From: Caprella mutica
Lineage: Eukaryota; Arthropoda; Malacostraca; Amphipoda; Caprellidae
DNA length: 64,000 nt
Reading direction: 5' to 3'
Assembly (NCBI GenBank): GCA_947561585.1
Contig: CANNZV010002313.1
Span: 40,180 to 104,179 of the forward strand
Position numbers and translations under genes: made by a program
The notes under the pieces: generated by a model
What the model was told of the DNA's origin: nothing
The model's input: the letters and a program-made list of their open reading frames with translations, nothing else
Databases searched by the model: none
Shown: one piece after another, positions 42,143 to 55,475 of the stretch
Position numbering within the stretch: the stretch's first letter is position 1
Layout of the letters: each line of letters begins with the position of its first letter

Positions 42143-45100
42143 AGAATAACCAATTAAAAAGAATAACCAATTGAGAAAGAATAACCAATACATAAGAATA
42201 ACCAATTCATAAGAATAACCAATTTGAAAAGAATAACCAACTCAAAGGAATAACCAACTCAAAGGAATAACCAATTCAAAAGAATAACCAATTCAAAAGA
42301 ATAACCAATTCAAAAGAATAACCAATTCAAAAGAATAACCAATTCAAAAGAATAACCAATTTAAAAGAATAACCAATTCAAAAGAATAACCAATTTAAAA
42401 GAATAACCAATTCAAAAGAATAACCAATTTAAAAGAATAACCAATTCAAAAGAATAACCAATTCAAAAGAATAACCAATTTAAAAGAATAACCAATTCAA
42501 AAGAATAACCAATTTAAAAGAATAACCAATTCAAAAGAATAACCAATTCAAAAGAATAACCAATTCAAAAGAATAACCAATTTAAAAGAATAACCAATTC
42601 AAAAGAATAACCAATTCAAAAGAATAACCAATTTAAAAGAATAACCAATTCAAAAGAATAACCAATTCAAAAGAATAACCAATTTAAAAGAATAACCAAT
42701 TCAAAAGAATAACCAATTTAAAAGAATAACCAATTCAAAAGAATAACCAATTCAAAAGAATAACCAATTTAAAAGAATAACCAATTCAAAAGAATAACCA
42801 ATTTAAAAGAATAACCAATTCAAAAGAATAACCAATTCAAAAGAATAACCAATTCAAAAGAATAACCAATTTAAAAGAATAACCAATTCAAAAGAATAAC
42901 CAATTTAAAAGAATAACCAATTCAAAAGAATAACCAATTCAAAAGAATAACCAATTTAAAAGAATAACCAATTCAAAAGAATAACCAATTCAAAAGAATA
43001 ACCAATTTAAAAGAATAACCAATTCAAAAGAATAACCAATTCAAAAGAATAACCAATTCAAAAGAATAACCAATTTAAAAGAATAACCAATTCAAAAGAA
43101 TAACCAATTTAAAAGAATAACCAATTCAAAAGAATAACCAATTCAAAAGAATAACCAATTTAAAAGAATAACCAATTCAAAAGAATAACCAATTTAAAAG
43201 AATAACCAATTCAAAAGAATAACCAATTCAAAAGAATAACCAATTTAAAAGAATAACCAATTCAAAAGAATAACCAATTCAAAAGAATAACCAATTCAAA
43301 AGAATAACCAATTTAAAAGAATAACCAATTCAAAAGAATAACCAATTTAAAAGAATAACCAATTCAAAAGAATAACCAATTCAAAATAATAACCAATTTA
43401 AAAGAATAACCAATTCAAAAGAATAACCAATTCAAAAGAATAACCAATTTAAAAGAATAACCAATTCAAAAGAATAACCAATTCAAAAGAATAACCAATT
43501 CAAAAGAATAACCAATTTAAAAGAATAACCAATTCAAAAGAATAACCAATTTAAAAGAATAACCAATTCAAAAGAATAACCAATTCAAAAGAATAACCAA
43601 TTCAAAAATATAACCAATTTAAAAGAATAACCAATTCAAAAGAATAACCAATTCAAAAGAATAACCAATTCAAAAGAATAACCAATTTAAAAGAATAACC
43701 AATTCAAAAGAATAACCAATTCAAAAGAATAACCAATTCAAAAGAATAACCAATTCAAAAGAATAACCAATTTAAAAGAATAACCAATTCAAAAGAATAA
43801 CCAATTCAAAAGAATAACCAATTCAAAAGAATAACCAATTTAAAAGAATAACCAATTCAAAAGAATAACCAATTCAAAAGAATAACCAATTCAAAAGAAT
43901 AACCAATTTAAAAGAATAACCAATTCAAAAGAATAACCAATTTAAAAGAATAACCAATTCAAAAGAATAACCAATTCAAAAGAATAACCAATTTAAAAGA
44001 ATAACCAATTTAAAAGAATAACCAATTCAAAAGAATAACCAATTCAAAAGAATAACCAATTTAAAAGAATAACCAATTCAAAAGAATAACCAATTTAAAA
44101 GAATAACCAATTCAAAAGAATAACCAATTTAAAAGAATAACCAATTCAAAAGAATAACCAATTCAAAAGAATAACCAATTCAAAAGAATAACCAATTCAA
44201 AAGAATTACCAATTTAAAAGAATAACCAATTCAAAAGAATAACCAATTCAAAAGAATAACCAATTCAAAAGAATAACCAATTCAAAAGAATAACCAATTT
44301 AAAAGAATAACCAATTCAAAAGAATAACCAATTCAAAAGAATAACCAATTCAAAAGAATAACCAATTTAAAAGAATAACCAATTCAAAAGAATAACCAAT
44401 TCAAAAGAATAACCAATTTAAAAGAATAACCAATTCAAAAGAATAACCAATTCAAAAGAATAACCAATTCAAAAGAATAACCAATTCAAAAGAATAACCA
44501 ATTTAAAAGAATAACCAATTCAAAAGAATAACCAATTCAAAAGAATAACCAATTCAAAAGAATAACCAATTCAAAAGAATAACCAATTTAAAAGAATAAC
44601 CAATTCAAAAGAATAACCAATTCAAAAGAATAACCAATTTAAAAGAATAACCAATTCAAAAGAATAACCAATTCAAAAGAATAACCAATTCAAAAGAATA
44701 ACCAATTTAAAAGAATAACCAATTCAAAAGAATAACCAATTCAAAAGAATAACCAATTCAAAAGAATAACCAATTCAAAAGAATAACCAATTCAAAAGAA
44801 TAACCAATTTAAAAGAATAACCAATTCAAAAGAATAACCAATTCAAAAGAATAACCAATTCAAAAGAATAACCAATTTAAAAGAATAACCAATTCAAAAG
44901 AATAACCAATTCAAAAGAATAACCAATTCAAAAGAATAACCAATTTAAAAGAATAACCAATTCAAAAGAATAACCAATTTAAAAGAATAACCAATTCAAA
45001 AGAATAACCAATTCAAAAGAATAACCAATTTAAAAGAATAACCAATTTAAAAGAATAACCAATTCAAAAGAATAACCAATTCAAAAGAATAACCAATTCA

Positions 45101-46085
45101 AAAGAATAACCAATTTAAAAGAATAACCAATTCAAAAGAATAACCAATTCAAAAGAATAACCAATTCAAAAGAATAACCAATTCAAAAGAATAACCAATT
45201 CAAAAGAATAACCAATTTAAAAGAATAACCAATTCAAAAGAATAACCAATTCAAAAGAATAACCAATTTAAAAGAATATCCAATTCAAAAGAATAACCAA
45301 TTCAAAAGAATAACCAATTCAAAAGAATAACCAATTTAAAAGAATAACCAATTCAAAAGAATAACCAATTCAAAAGAATAACCAATTCATAAGAATAACC
45401 AATTTAAAAGAATATCCAATTCAAAAGAATAACCAATTCATAAGAATATCCAATTCAAAAGAATAACCAATTCAAAAGAATAACCAATTCATAAGAATAA
45501 CCAATTCAAAAGAATAACCAATTCAAAAGAATAACCAATTCATAAGAATAACCAATTTAAAAGAATAACCAATTCAAAAGAATAACCAATTCATAAGAAT
45601 AACCAATTCAAAAGAATAACCAATTCAAAAGAATAACCAATTCATAAGAATAACCAATTTAAAAGAATATCCAATTCAAAAGAATAACCAATTCAAAAGA
45701 ATAACCAATTCATAAGAATAACCAATTCAAAAGAATAACCAATTCAAAAGAATAACCAATTCATAAGAATAACCAATTCAAAAGAATAACCAATTCAAAA
45801 GAATAACCAATTCAAAAGAATAACCAATTCATAACAATAACCAATTTAAAAGAATAACCAATTCAAAAGAATAACCAATTTAAAAGAATAACCAATTCAA
45901 AAGAATAACCAATTCAAAAGAATAACCAATTCAAAAGAATAACCAATTCAAAAGAATAACCAATTCAAAAGAATAACCAATTTAAAAGAATAACCAATTT
46001 AAAAGAATAACCAATTTAAAAGAATAACCAATTTAAAAGAATAACCAATTCAAAAGAATAACTAATTCATAAGAATATCCAATTC
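42143..46085. repeat. 17-bp satellite array, about 230 copies
   Basis: The unit is CCAATTCAAAAGAATAA. Most copies are one of two versions differing by C or T (ATTCAAAAG and ATTTAAAAG), mixed in irregular order; after 45390 a third version (ATTCATAAG) appears, in places in every third or fourth unit. Each unit holds the CCAAT pentamer as AACCAATT. The array ends at 46085 against an inverted copy, GAATTGGTTATTCG (46091-46104). Confidence 0.97.
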
Positions 46086-46105
46086 TTTGGAATTGGTTAT
46101 TCGTA

Positions 46106-46601
46106 CGTGTATTAAATCGAAAAAAATATTAGCACTCTTGGCACTAGACCAGTTCATAAATTAAAAGAAACCTTACACACACATTGCTAAAGAAATATAC
46201 TTTTCCATTCATTTGACACATGTTAAAATCAATAACAATTGAGGAACAATCAATGTTAGTAGACAATAACACGTAGGCTGCAGATGAATAATTTAGAGAC
46301 AGTTGTTAGCAATCCCTGAGGTATGAATTAATAGCTACTCTTTGGACATTGTTTCCATGTTTGCAAATCTATTTACCTTGTACACTTTAATAAAATAAAG
46401 GTAATATCAAAGAAAGGTGTAACTCTAATGGTTTTCACAATGAACTGAATTAACATTTGCAAAAGGAATTTTGTACGTGTAAAGCTTGTAAATATTTAAA
46501 AATTGGATTGGGTGCACGATGATTAATAATGTTACATTTTAAAGTGATAGTGAATTAGAAAACTCTGATATGTGAAATTAGCATCATGCAATGATTTTTT
46601 T
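46106..46601. other. AT-rich spacer between two satellite arrays
   Basis: No gene, RNA or further repeat is seen. Confidence 0.4.
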
Positions 46602-49600
46602 CTCTGATAGTACATCATCACAGTGACTCTTTTCTCTGATAGTACATCATCACAGTGACTCTTTTCTCTGATAGTACATCATCACAGTGACTCTTTTCTC
46701 TGATAGTACATCATCACAGTGACTCTTTTCTCTGATAGTACATCATCACAGTGACTCTTTTCTCTGATAGTACATCATCACAGTGACTCTTTTCTCTGAT
46801 AGTACATCATCACAGTGACTCTTTTCTCTGATAGTACATCATCACAGTGACTCTTTTCTCTGATAGTACATCATCACAGTGACTCTTTTCTCTGGTAGTA
46901 CATCATCACAGTGACTCTTTTCTCTGATAGTACATCATCACAGTGAATCTTTTCTCTGATAGTACTTCATCACAGTGACTCTTTTCTCTGACAGTACATC
47001 ATCACAGTGACTCTTTTCTCTGACAGTACATCATCACAGTGACTCTTTTCTCTGATAGTACATCATCACAGTGACTCTTTTCTCTGGTAGTACATCATCA
47101 CAGTGACTCTTTTCTCTGATAGTACATCATCACAGTGACTCTTTTCTCTGATAGTACATCATCACAGTGACTCTTTTCTCTGATAGTACATCATCACAAT
47201 GACTCTTTTCTCTGATAGTACATCATCACAGTGAATCTTTTCTCTGATAGTACTTCATCACAGTGACTCTTTTCTCTGACAGTACATCATCACAGTGACT
47301 CTTTTCTCTGACAGTACATCATCACAGTGACTCTTTTCTCTGATAGTACATCATCACAGTGACTCTTTTCTCTGGTAGTACATCAACACAGTGACTCTTT
47401 TCTCTGATAGTACATCATCACAGTGACTCTTTTCTCTGATAGTACATCATCACAGTGACTCTTTTCTCTGATAGTACATCATCACAGTGACTCTTTTCTC
47501 TGATAGTACATCATCACAGTGACTCTTTTCTCTGATAGTACATCATCACAGTGACTCTTTTCTCTGGTAGTACATCATCACAGTGACTCTTTTCTCTGAT
47601 AGTACATCATCACAGTGAATCTTTTCTCTGATAGTACTTCGTCACAGTGACTCTTTTCTCTGACAGTACATCATCACAGTGACTCTTTTCTCTGACAGTA
47701 CATCATCACAGTGACTCTTTTCTCTGATAGTACATCATCACAGTGACTCTTTTCTCTGGTAGTACATCATCACAGTGACTCTTTTCTCTGATAGTACATC
47801 ATCACAGTGACTCTTTTCTCTGATAGTACATCATCACAGTGACTCTTTTCTCTGATAGTACATCATCACAGTGACTCTTTTCTCTGATAGTACATCATCA
47901 CAGTGAATCTTTTCTCTGATAGTACTTCATCACAGTGACTCTTTTCTCTGACAGTACATCATCACAGTGACTCTTTTCTCTGACAGTACATCATCACAGT
48001 GACACTTTTCTCTGATAGTACATCATCACAGTGACTCTTTTCTCTGGTAGTACATCAACACAGTGACTCTTTTCTCTGATAGTACATCATCACAGTGACT
48101 CTTTTCTCTGATAGTACATCATCACAGAGACTCTTTTCTCTGATAGTACATCATCACAGTGACCCTTTTCTCTGATAGTACATCATCACAGTGACTCCTT
48201 TCTCTGGTAGTACATCATCACAGTGACTCTTTTCTCTGGTAGTACATCATCACAGTGACTCTTTTCTCTGATAGTACATCATCACAGTGACTCTTTTCTC
48301 TGATAGTACATCATCACAGAGACTCTTTTCTCTGATAGTACATCATCACAGTGACTCTTTTCTCTGATAGTACATCATCACAGTGACTCTTTTCTCTGAT
48401 AGTACATCATCACAGTGACTCTTTTCTCTGGTAGTACATCATCACAGTGACTCTTTTCTCTGATAGTACATCATCACAGTGACTCTTTTCTCTGATAGTA
48501 CATCATCACAGAGACTCTTTTTCTCTGATAGTACATCATCACAGTGACTCTTTTCTCTGATAGTACATCATCACAGTGAATCTTTTCTCTGATAGTACTT
48601 CATCACAGTGACTCTTTTCTCTGACAGTACATCATCACAGTGACTCTTTTCTCTGATAGTACATCATCACAGTGACTCTTTTCTCTCTGGTAGTACATCA
48701 TCACAGTCTCTTTTCTCTGATAGTACATCATCACAGTGACTCTTTTCTCTGATAGTACATCATCACAGAGACTCTTTTCTCTGATAGTACATCATCACAG
48801 TGACTCTTTTCTCTGATAGTACATCATCACAGTGACTCTTTTCTCTGATAGTACATCATCACAGTGACTCTTTTCTCTGATAGTACATCATTACAGTAAC
48901 TCTTTTCTCTGATAGTACGTCATCACAGTGACTCTTTTCTCTGATAGTACATCATCACAGTGACTCTTTTCTCTTATAGTACATCATCACAGTGACTCTT
49001 TTCTCTGATAGTACATCATCACAGTAACTCTTTTCTCTGATAGTACGTCATCACAGTGACTCTTTTCTCTGATAGTACATCATCACAGTGACTCTTTTAT
49101 CTTATAGTACATCATCACAGTGACTCTTTTCTCTGATAGTACATCATCACAGTGACTTTTTTCTCTGATAGTACATCATCACAGTGACTCTTTTCTCTTA
49201 TAGTACATCATCACAGTGACTCTTTTCTCTGATAGTACATCATCACAGTAACTTTTTTCTCTGATAGTACATCATCACAGTGACTCTTTTCTCTGATAGT
49301 ACATCATCACAGTGACTCTTTTCTCTTATAGTACATCATCACAGTGACTCTTTCCTCTGATAGTACATCATCACAGTGACTCTTTCCTCTGATAGTACAT
49401 CATCACAGTAACTTTTTTCTCTGATAGTACATCATCACAGTGACTCTTTTCTCTGATAGTACATCATCACAGTGACTCTTTTCTCTGATAGTACATCATC
49501 ACAGTGACTCTTTTCTCTGATAGTACATCATCACAGTGACTCTTTTTCCCTGATAGTACATCATCACAGTGACTCTTTTCTCTGGTAGTACATCATCACA

Positions 49601-49812
49601 GTGACTCTTTTCTCTGATAGTACATCATCACAGTGACTCTTTTCTCTGATAGTACATCATCACAGTGACTCTTTTCCCTGATAGTACATCATCACAGTGA
49701 CTCTTTTCTCTGGTAGTACATCATCACAGTGACTCTTTTCTCTGATAGTACATCATCACAGTGACTCTTTTCTCTGATAGTACATCATCACAGTGACTCT
49801 TTTCTCTTATAG
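46602..49812. repeat. 32-bp satellite array, about 100 copies, with higher-order structure
   Basis: The unit reads CTCTGATAGTACATCATCAC then AGTGACTCTTTT. Variants TGGTAG, TGACAG, GTGAATC and ACTTCATC mark positions. The GTGAATC variant occurs at 46941, 47229, 47613, 47901 and 48573, that is 288, 384, 288 and 672 bp apart, all multiples of 32. This shows block duplication of nine or so units. Copies after about 48890 lose this order. Confidence 0.97.
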
Positions 49813-49889
49813 TGTATATTAATCCATTTATTTTCTTATATCATAAGTTACATATATTCAGTGGATAAGCTTAGCCATTAATCATCTGA

Positions 49890-50160
49890 AGGAAAGTAAC
49901 CTATCTAACTATACTAGCTATTTAGTTACTAACTAACTATACTAGGTAGTTAGTAACTAACTAACTATACTAGGTAGTTAGTAACTAACTAACTATACTA
50001 GGTAGTTAGTGACCTGAATGCTCAACCGCCTTCACAACGGCGAGCGGGGATCCTCTCATTAAAAAGTAAAAAAAACTGCCAACCAACTAACTAGGTAGTA
50101 AACTATTAAAACTACCTAGTTAGTTAGTTAGTTACTATAAGCTACCTAGGTTCCAGACAA
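49890..50160. repeat. Short tandem repeat of CTAACTATACTAGGTAGTTAG
   Basis: Three to four copies of a 29-bp unit (CTAACTATACTAGGTAGTTA plus GTAACTAA) lie at 49905-50010. An inverted run of TAGTTAGTTAG words lies at 50105-50140. Confidence 0.85.
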
Positions 50161-50329
50161 GGTAGTTATTAATTACCTGTGTTAATAGGTAATATTAGAG
50201 GCTTACGTACCTGGGGCTGGTATCTTTCACCCGTAGTATTCAGTAGCGGACATGATGGTTTAAAAGGTTGCATCACAGAGCAACAAATATGAATAAAGTG
50301 TAACGTTCTAAGACACAAGGGGCACAATG

Positions 50330-50660
50330 TAACAGGTTAAAACACTAAGCAAACACGCTAAAACACATTGCAGCAAGTTAATACACGATGCAACACGATA
50401 AAACTCGATGCAACACGTTAATACACGTTCCAACCCTTTAAAGCACGATGCAACACGTTAATATACAATGTTACACGCTATTATACGATGCTACACGTTA
50501 ATACACGTTCCAACACTATTAAGCACGATGCAACACGTCAATACACGATGCAACACGTTAAAACACACCACATACCAATTCAACACATTTAATTTAAACA
50601 CAATAAAGTACGTTAATTACAATGCTACGTCCCGCTAGAACACAATAAAACACGTTACAA
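50330..50660. repeat. Degenerate 20-bp repeat (CACGTTAATACACGATGCAA)
   Basis: About 15 loose copies; the best ones are at 50380-50560. Confidence 0.8.
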
Positions 50661-51226
50661 CTCTTTTAAATAATTCTCTATTATTTAAATTAAATATTCA
50701 ATAATTTTGATTGTAATATTTTTTCCAGAATATAACAACAGAATTACATTTCTCCACGCAATGTCGACTTTATGTTCATTTGCAGAGATCTAAAAAATAG
50801 CTACACATTCAATTAAGGAAAGAAAATAATAACAGAAAAGGCATGGAAATATTAAGAGAGAAAAAGAGAGTTGGTACGAAATGGAATTTCCTCACTAGAG
50901 ACACGGAAAGGTTAACGACAGCGGTAATGTGACTGTTATGGTTAATGGGGAAAAGAAGGTGAGAAAGGTAATTGAAAGCTTCGAAATGTGATTACATTTC
51001 GTGTATTCAATAGTATATGTGTATTTAAACAATTAATAAATTGGCCTACCCATTGGACAAAATCTATCTACGTCTTGTACGACGATATATTATTTGCCGA
51101 AATTAAAACCTCTTTCGATAACATTTCCTGTTAATGGCAGAATTTATGATATAATATTATATACGATTTAATAGATTAACAAATTCTTCATCTATGAAAT
51201 GTTTTATTTCAAAATTCGGCATAATA
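50661..51226. other. AT-rich DNA, no gene seen
   Basis: No coding or repeat structure is supported. Confidence 0.35.
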
Positions 51227-51494
51227 CTGTAAAACTCCTGAGTTAGGAAGTTCTGCGTTATGAAGCACTCGAGAAATGAAGGACTGGAGTTATGAAATGC
51301 ACCAGAGTTATGAAGTAGTTTTCTATGTTTAAATTATAGAAAACGACATACCTCATGAATTTTGTGCTAGTTATCCCTCAAAGAGTACAATTTTATCAAA
51401 GATTTCAATCATAGAAAACTATCAGTGTCCCTAAGCTATGAAGTGGCACTGAGTTATGAAGTAACCAAAACTTCATAACTCAGGATTTTCACTG
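51227..51494. mobile_element. 268-bp pogo/Tigger-like MITE
   Basis: The ends CTGTAAAACTCCTGAGTTA and, reverse-complemented, CAGTGAAAATCCTGAGTTA lie next to TA (51225-51226 and 51495-51496). GAGTTATGAAG words recur in both directions inside (near 51288, 51308, 51450 and 51464). Confidence 0.75.
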
Positions 51495-51496
51495 TA

Positions 51497-52101
51497 CCTT
51501 TCTGTTCTGACTAGCGTTGCATCTTTTACGAAGTCCTTTTCCCTGTGCCATAAACTAATGTATATTGTATTAGGCAGAGCACATTCAACACTGTTAACAT
51601 TAGTAATGGCTGAACTGGTAGAGAATTTTATAAAAGACAACGTAGCGTATTCTCCAGTGCAATCTGTGACTAAGCTTTTAACACTTTTAGTGTATTCCTT
51701 GAAATATCAATGGAATAATAAATAGCCCATGTAAAGGAAGCCAATTTGGAAATGAACCTTGCAAAGAGATTGTATAAGAGCTATAGGTAGTGGAGGGAAA
51801 TTAAGACAACTGTAGTTATATAAGTTATGGTGGGGATATAAGAGATTATGTAGGGTTTTTTATTATCATCAGTGGCTCACCAAGATACATATAAATTAAT
51901 TTGGAACTATTTTAAATATATTATACCTTGGAATTCGCACATAAGTACTTCTATTTTAATTGGTATCACAGTTACAAATTGAAGTAAAAGTTCAACAATT
52001 ATTACTATTCCGAAAATATGAAACCGTGCAATAACACGTAACTTTCCATAAAATATCATATTATAATTCTGCTTGTTCGTTCGATAGTTCCTTCCTTTGT
52101 T
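51497..52101. other. Non-coding DNA with a half palindromic element
   Basis: AAGTTATGGTGGGGATATAA at 51822 is a half copy of the dispersed palindrome. No gene is seen. Confidence 0.4.
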
Positions 52102-52102
52102 C

Positions 52103-52177
<75 letters not shown>
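52102..52177. repeat. (TTAG)n microsatellite
   Basis: About 18 perfect copies of TTAG. Confidence 0.98.
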
Positions 52178-52209
52178 ACATGTGTTACGCTCAGAGTAAC
52201 AAATTTTTA

Positions 52210-53215
52210 GATTATAAAATTCAAAATTTTCCCAAAACTCAAAACTTTCCCAAAACTAAAATTTTTCCCAAAACTAAAAATGTTCCAGAAACTAAAATTT
52301 TCCCAAAACTAAAATTTTTCCAAAAACTAAAAATGTTCCAATAACAAAAATTTGCCCACAATCTAAAATATTTCTAACAAACTAAAAATTTTCCATAAAC
52401 TAAATTTTTTCCAAGAAATCTTCAAAATTTTCATGAAAACTAAAAATTTGCAAATAAATCTGAAAAAAACAGAAATTTTGCAAAAACTAAAAATATTCCA
52501 AAGACTAGATTCAAATGAAATCCTAAATATTTTTAAAACTCAAAAAAAAAAATAATAATAATAAACCAAATTTGTTCTTCATAAAAAACCCGTGAAAAAC
52601 TCAAACCCCCAAAAATAAATTAGTATAAACAAAAACTGAAAAATACTACAGAATAAATGAAAATCATAATTAATTGAATCATTTTGAGGAAATTCAATTA
52701 TTCATAAATTTAGCATTAAATCGAAATTCGGAAAACTGATATTTTCGGAAAAACAGAAAAAGTGGGAAGCCAGAAAATTAGGAAAAACAAAATATCTGGA
52801 AAATTGAAATATACGGAAAATCGGAAAGCCCACGCAGCATAAATCAAGGGAAACTGAAAAATCAGTAGAAATTGAAAAAAAATACAAAAAATAAAAATTC
52901 AATAAAATCGATAAATCCAGGACCTTAAATATCTGGAAAACCGAAAGGGATCTGGAAAATCGGAAACTCGACGACCCGGAAAAAATTCGAGAAAAAAGAT
53001 TCAGAAAAAAACAGAAAACAATCAAAAATATCTGGAAAATTGATAATTTCGGAAACCCGAAAAAGAAAAACGGAAAATAACGGAAAGCCGAAAAACTGAT
53101 AAATCGGGAAGAATATAATAAACGGAAACCAAAAAATACGGTAAACCGAAAAATCAGGAACAAATGAAAACTCCGGAAATAATGAAAAACAGAAAAACGG
53201 AAGAGCAAATTTAGC
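52210..53215. repeat. Two degenerate short-unit arrays
   Basis: From 52210 to 52560 the loose unit is CCAAAACTAAAATTTTT; from 52715 to 53215 it is CGGAAAATCGGAAAACTGAA. The 168-codon minus-strand frame at 52702-53208 is rich in F, S and R because it reads the second array and is not called as a gene. Confidence 0.85.
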
Positions 53216-54016
53216 CTCTGCCCGAATGAGGATGAAAATTAATTAAATTCTGTTATTTTTAGTTTCCTTTGTATGAACCAACATATCGTTTCAGTCATTA
53301 TATACAAATTTATGAAGATTTCAATTTATGATGAAAATATACTACACAGTACACACGTGACAAATCTGTGTAATTAAACCATGGAATAACCACGGGTACC
53401 GCTAGTCCGATACAATTGTTTTAATAAACTCTTGTGAATAATAATATTAATGTTTATTATAGTTACCGTGAAAAAAAATCAATTCAGATGATAGTCTCTG
53501 TTTTCTATATCTACGAACGGTAATAACATCGAGACACGCCTCGCAATTATTGCCACTTTTAAAAAAGCAGGGTCTTGTAAAAGTGGGTTCTGCCTTCAGT
53601 TATTTAATTTTTGACCATTTAGATTTTATTTTTCTATAAATTGAACAGTTACAGTAGCCTATAATTTATTGAAATTAACTGTTTCAATATGGTTGTCGAT
53701 TCCTTTCTGTCACGTCTGTGTATATAATATGAATAATAAGGGATAAATTACCAAATGTTAAAAGTGATACACATAACAAAATTAAACATTGATTTTTTCT
53801 TTCAATGTTATATTTCATTATTTAAAAGTAAAATACTTTACAATTCATTTGCTACTTTGATCACATGATCAACAAACACCTCAAAATAATTTTCTTTTTC
53901 AATATCAATCATAAAAATATACGTGCCAATATATCTTTTATTAATATTTTGTTTTAAGAATAAGCTGTGATTTAGGTAATTTAAGCATGTATTAATAATC
54001 ACATAAACATTTTTCA
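53216..54016. other. AT-rich DNA, no gene seen
   Basis: Nothing is supported here. Confidence 0.35.
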
Positions 54017-54148
54017 CTAATCCTTCTCTTCAGACGCAATGACATTACAGTTTTCAATCATTGCCTCGCCAAAGTCGTTCTTACATTTGGCTTTTATAAG
54101 TTTATTGCTGTACTTTTTGAAGATACATTTTAAATAGCTGGACGCGGT
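54017..54148 (-). pseudogene. Candidate terminal exon or relic resembling an I-set Ig strand
   Basis: A minus-strand frame ends in TAG at 54019-54017 and reads back through YLKCIFKKYSNKLIKA, KCKNDFGEAMIENC and NVIASEEKD to a stop just upstream of 54148. The NDFGEA stretch after a cysteine resembles the F-G strands of I-set Ig domains in giant muscle proteins, but the cysteine and alanine sit in swapped positions. A weak acceptor (TCCAG) would start it at 54137. It may be an exon, a relic or chance. Confidence 0.25.
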
Positions 54149-54960
54149 TCAATTCCAAGTATGAATTTTTCTATGTAAAACATTTCGTCAACTTTGATTG
54201 CCGCATTAAAACTGCTTGGAACTGCTCAGTATGGAATGAAAAGCGGTGAAAAGCGGCAGTGCTAACGCCTCCAGATGCGTTCCCACCGCCTATACCCCCA
54301 AAGAACCACTGACAGCCAAGGCAGTAGAAACGCCAGTCTAGACTGATTTTTTTTCTAGCATAAAATGAGCGATGAAACGCGCCTTTTTTAACGTTGGTTT
54401 AAATTACATCTTGAAATTATTAACTTTCAAATGAGCTGAAATATTTTCAATAGGTTGTGTCTAATAACTCCAATTTACTGGGTACAACTATAACCAATAA
54501 TCTTTTCTTCGAAAATATATCCAAACAGCATGAAAATTTATAAAAATTCTAACTAACCTTCGATAGTTCAGTTGGTGGCAATTCCAATTCAAAAAATACC
54601 ACAACGTTTTAAGGGATATTAGAATTTTGAGTATTCTTCTCAGATCCAATATGCAGGGAGAATTGCAGTCCATTTCTTTCATTGGGGAGAACTGGTAATG
54701 CAATTGGAAAAATACCTTCAATGGTCAAAATACCTCCTAAAGAAGATATCTAATTTGCGGACCAAAATAAAACGGTTTGAATAAAAAGACGCGGAAGTTC
54801 TTTTCATTTCATAAATTTAAACATTTCATTATTTTTTCAAACTTAAAGGATGATATAAAAAATTTGAAACAAATCTCAAGTAACAATTATGTACCAACGT
54901 ATTTGAACTGTATAAAGATAAATTTCTACAGAGTTCTCTAATTACAGTATCTACTTAATC
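54149..54960. other. Non-coding DNA, no gene seen
   Basis: Positions 54230-54340 form a GC-richer island with AAAGCGGTGAAAAGCGGCAG and GCGTTCCCACCGCC words, loosely like the hairpin at 3005-3042. The minus-strand frame at 54488-54721 has no recognised domain. Confidence 0.4.
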
Positions 54961-54964
54961 TACA

Positions 54965-55475
54965 GACCTCATCATCTACAGTGTCTACAATACTCTCCAT
55001 CTACTGTCTCTACAATACTCTCCATATACAGTGTCTACAATACTCTCCATCTACAGTGTCTACAATACTCTCCATCTACAGTATCTACAATACTCTCCAT
55101 ATACAGTGTCTACAATACTCTCCATCTACAGTGTCTACAATACTCTCCATATACAGTATCAAAGTACTCTCTATCTACAGTGTCTACAATACTCTCCATC
55201 CACAGTGTCTACAATATTCTCCATCTACAGTATCTACAATACTCTCCATCTACAGTGTCTACAATACTCTCCATCTACAGTATCTACAATACTCTCCATA
55301 TACAGTGTCTACAATACTCTCCATCTACAGTGTCTACAATACTCTCCATATACAGTATCTAAAGTACTCTCCATCTACAGTGTCTACAATACTCTCCATC
55401 CACAGTGTCTACAATATTCTCCATCTACAGTATCTACAATACTCTCCATCTACAGTGTCTACAATACTCTATCTA
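54965..55475. repeat. 25-bp minisatellite, about 20 copies
   Basis: The unit is TCTACAATACTCTCCATCTA plus CAGTG, with CATATACAG and GTATC variants. The overlapping 189- and 194-codon frames read the repeat and are not genes. Confidence 0.96.

Noticed and set aside
42143..49812. CRISPR array
   Set aside because: The repeats are directly adjacent without unique spacers, there are no cas genes, and the genome is eukaryotic.
52102..52177. (TTAG)n as telomeric sequence
   Set aside because: The arthropod telomere repeat is TTAGG; this is a 4-bp microsatellite of 76 bp inside other repeats.
52702..53208. 168-codon minus-strand frame rich in F and S
   Set aside because: It is the reverse reading of a degenerate GGAAAA repeat and has no recognisable domain.
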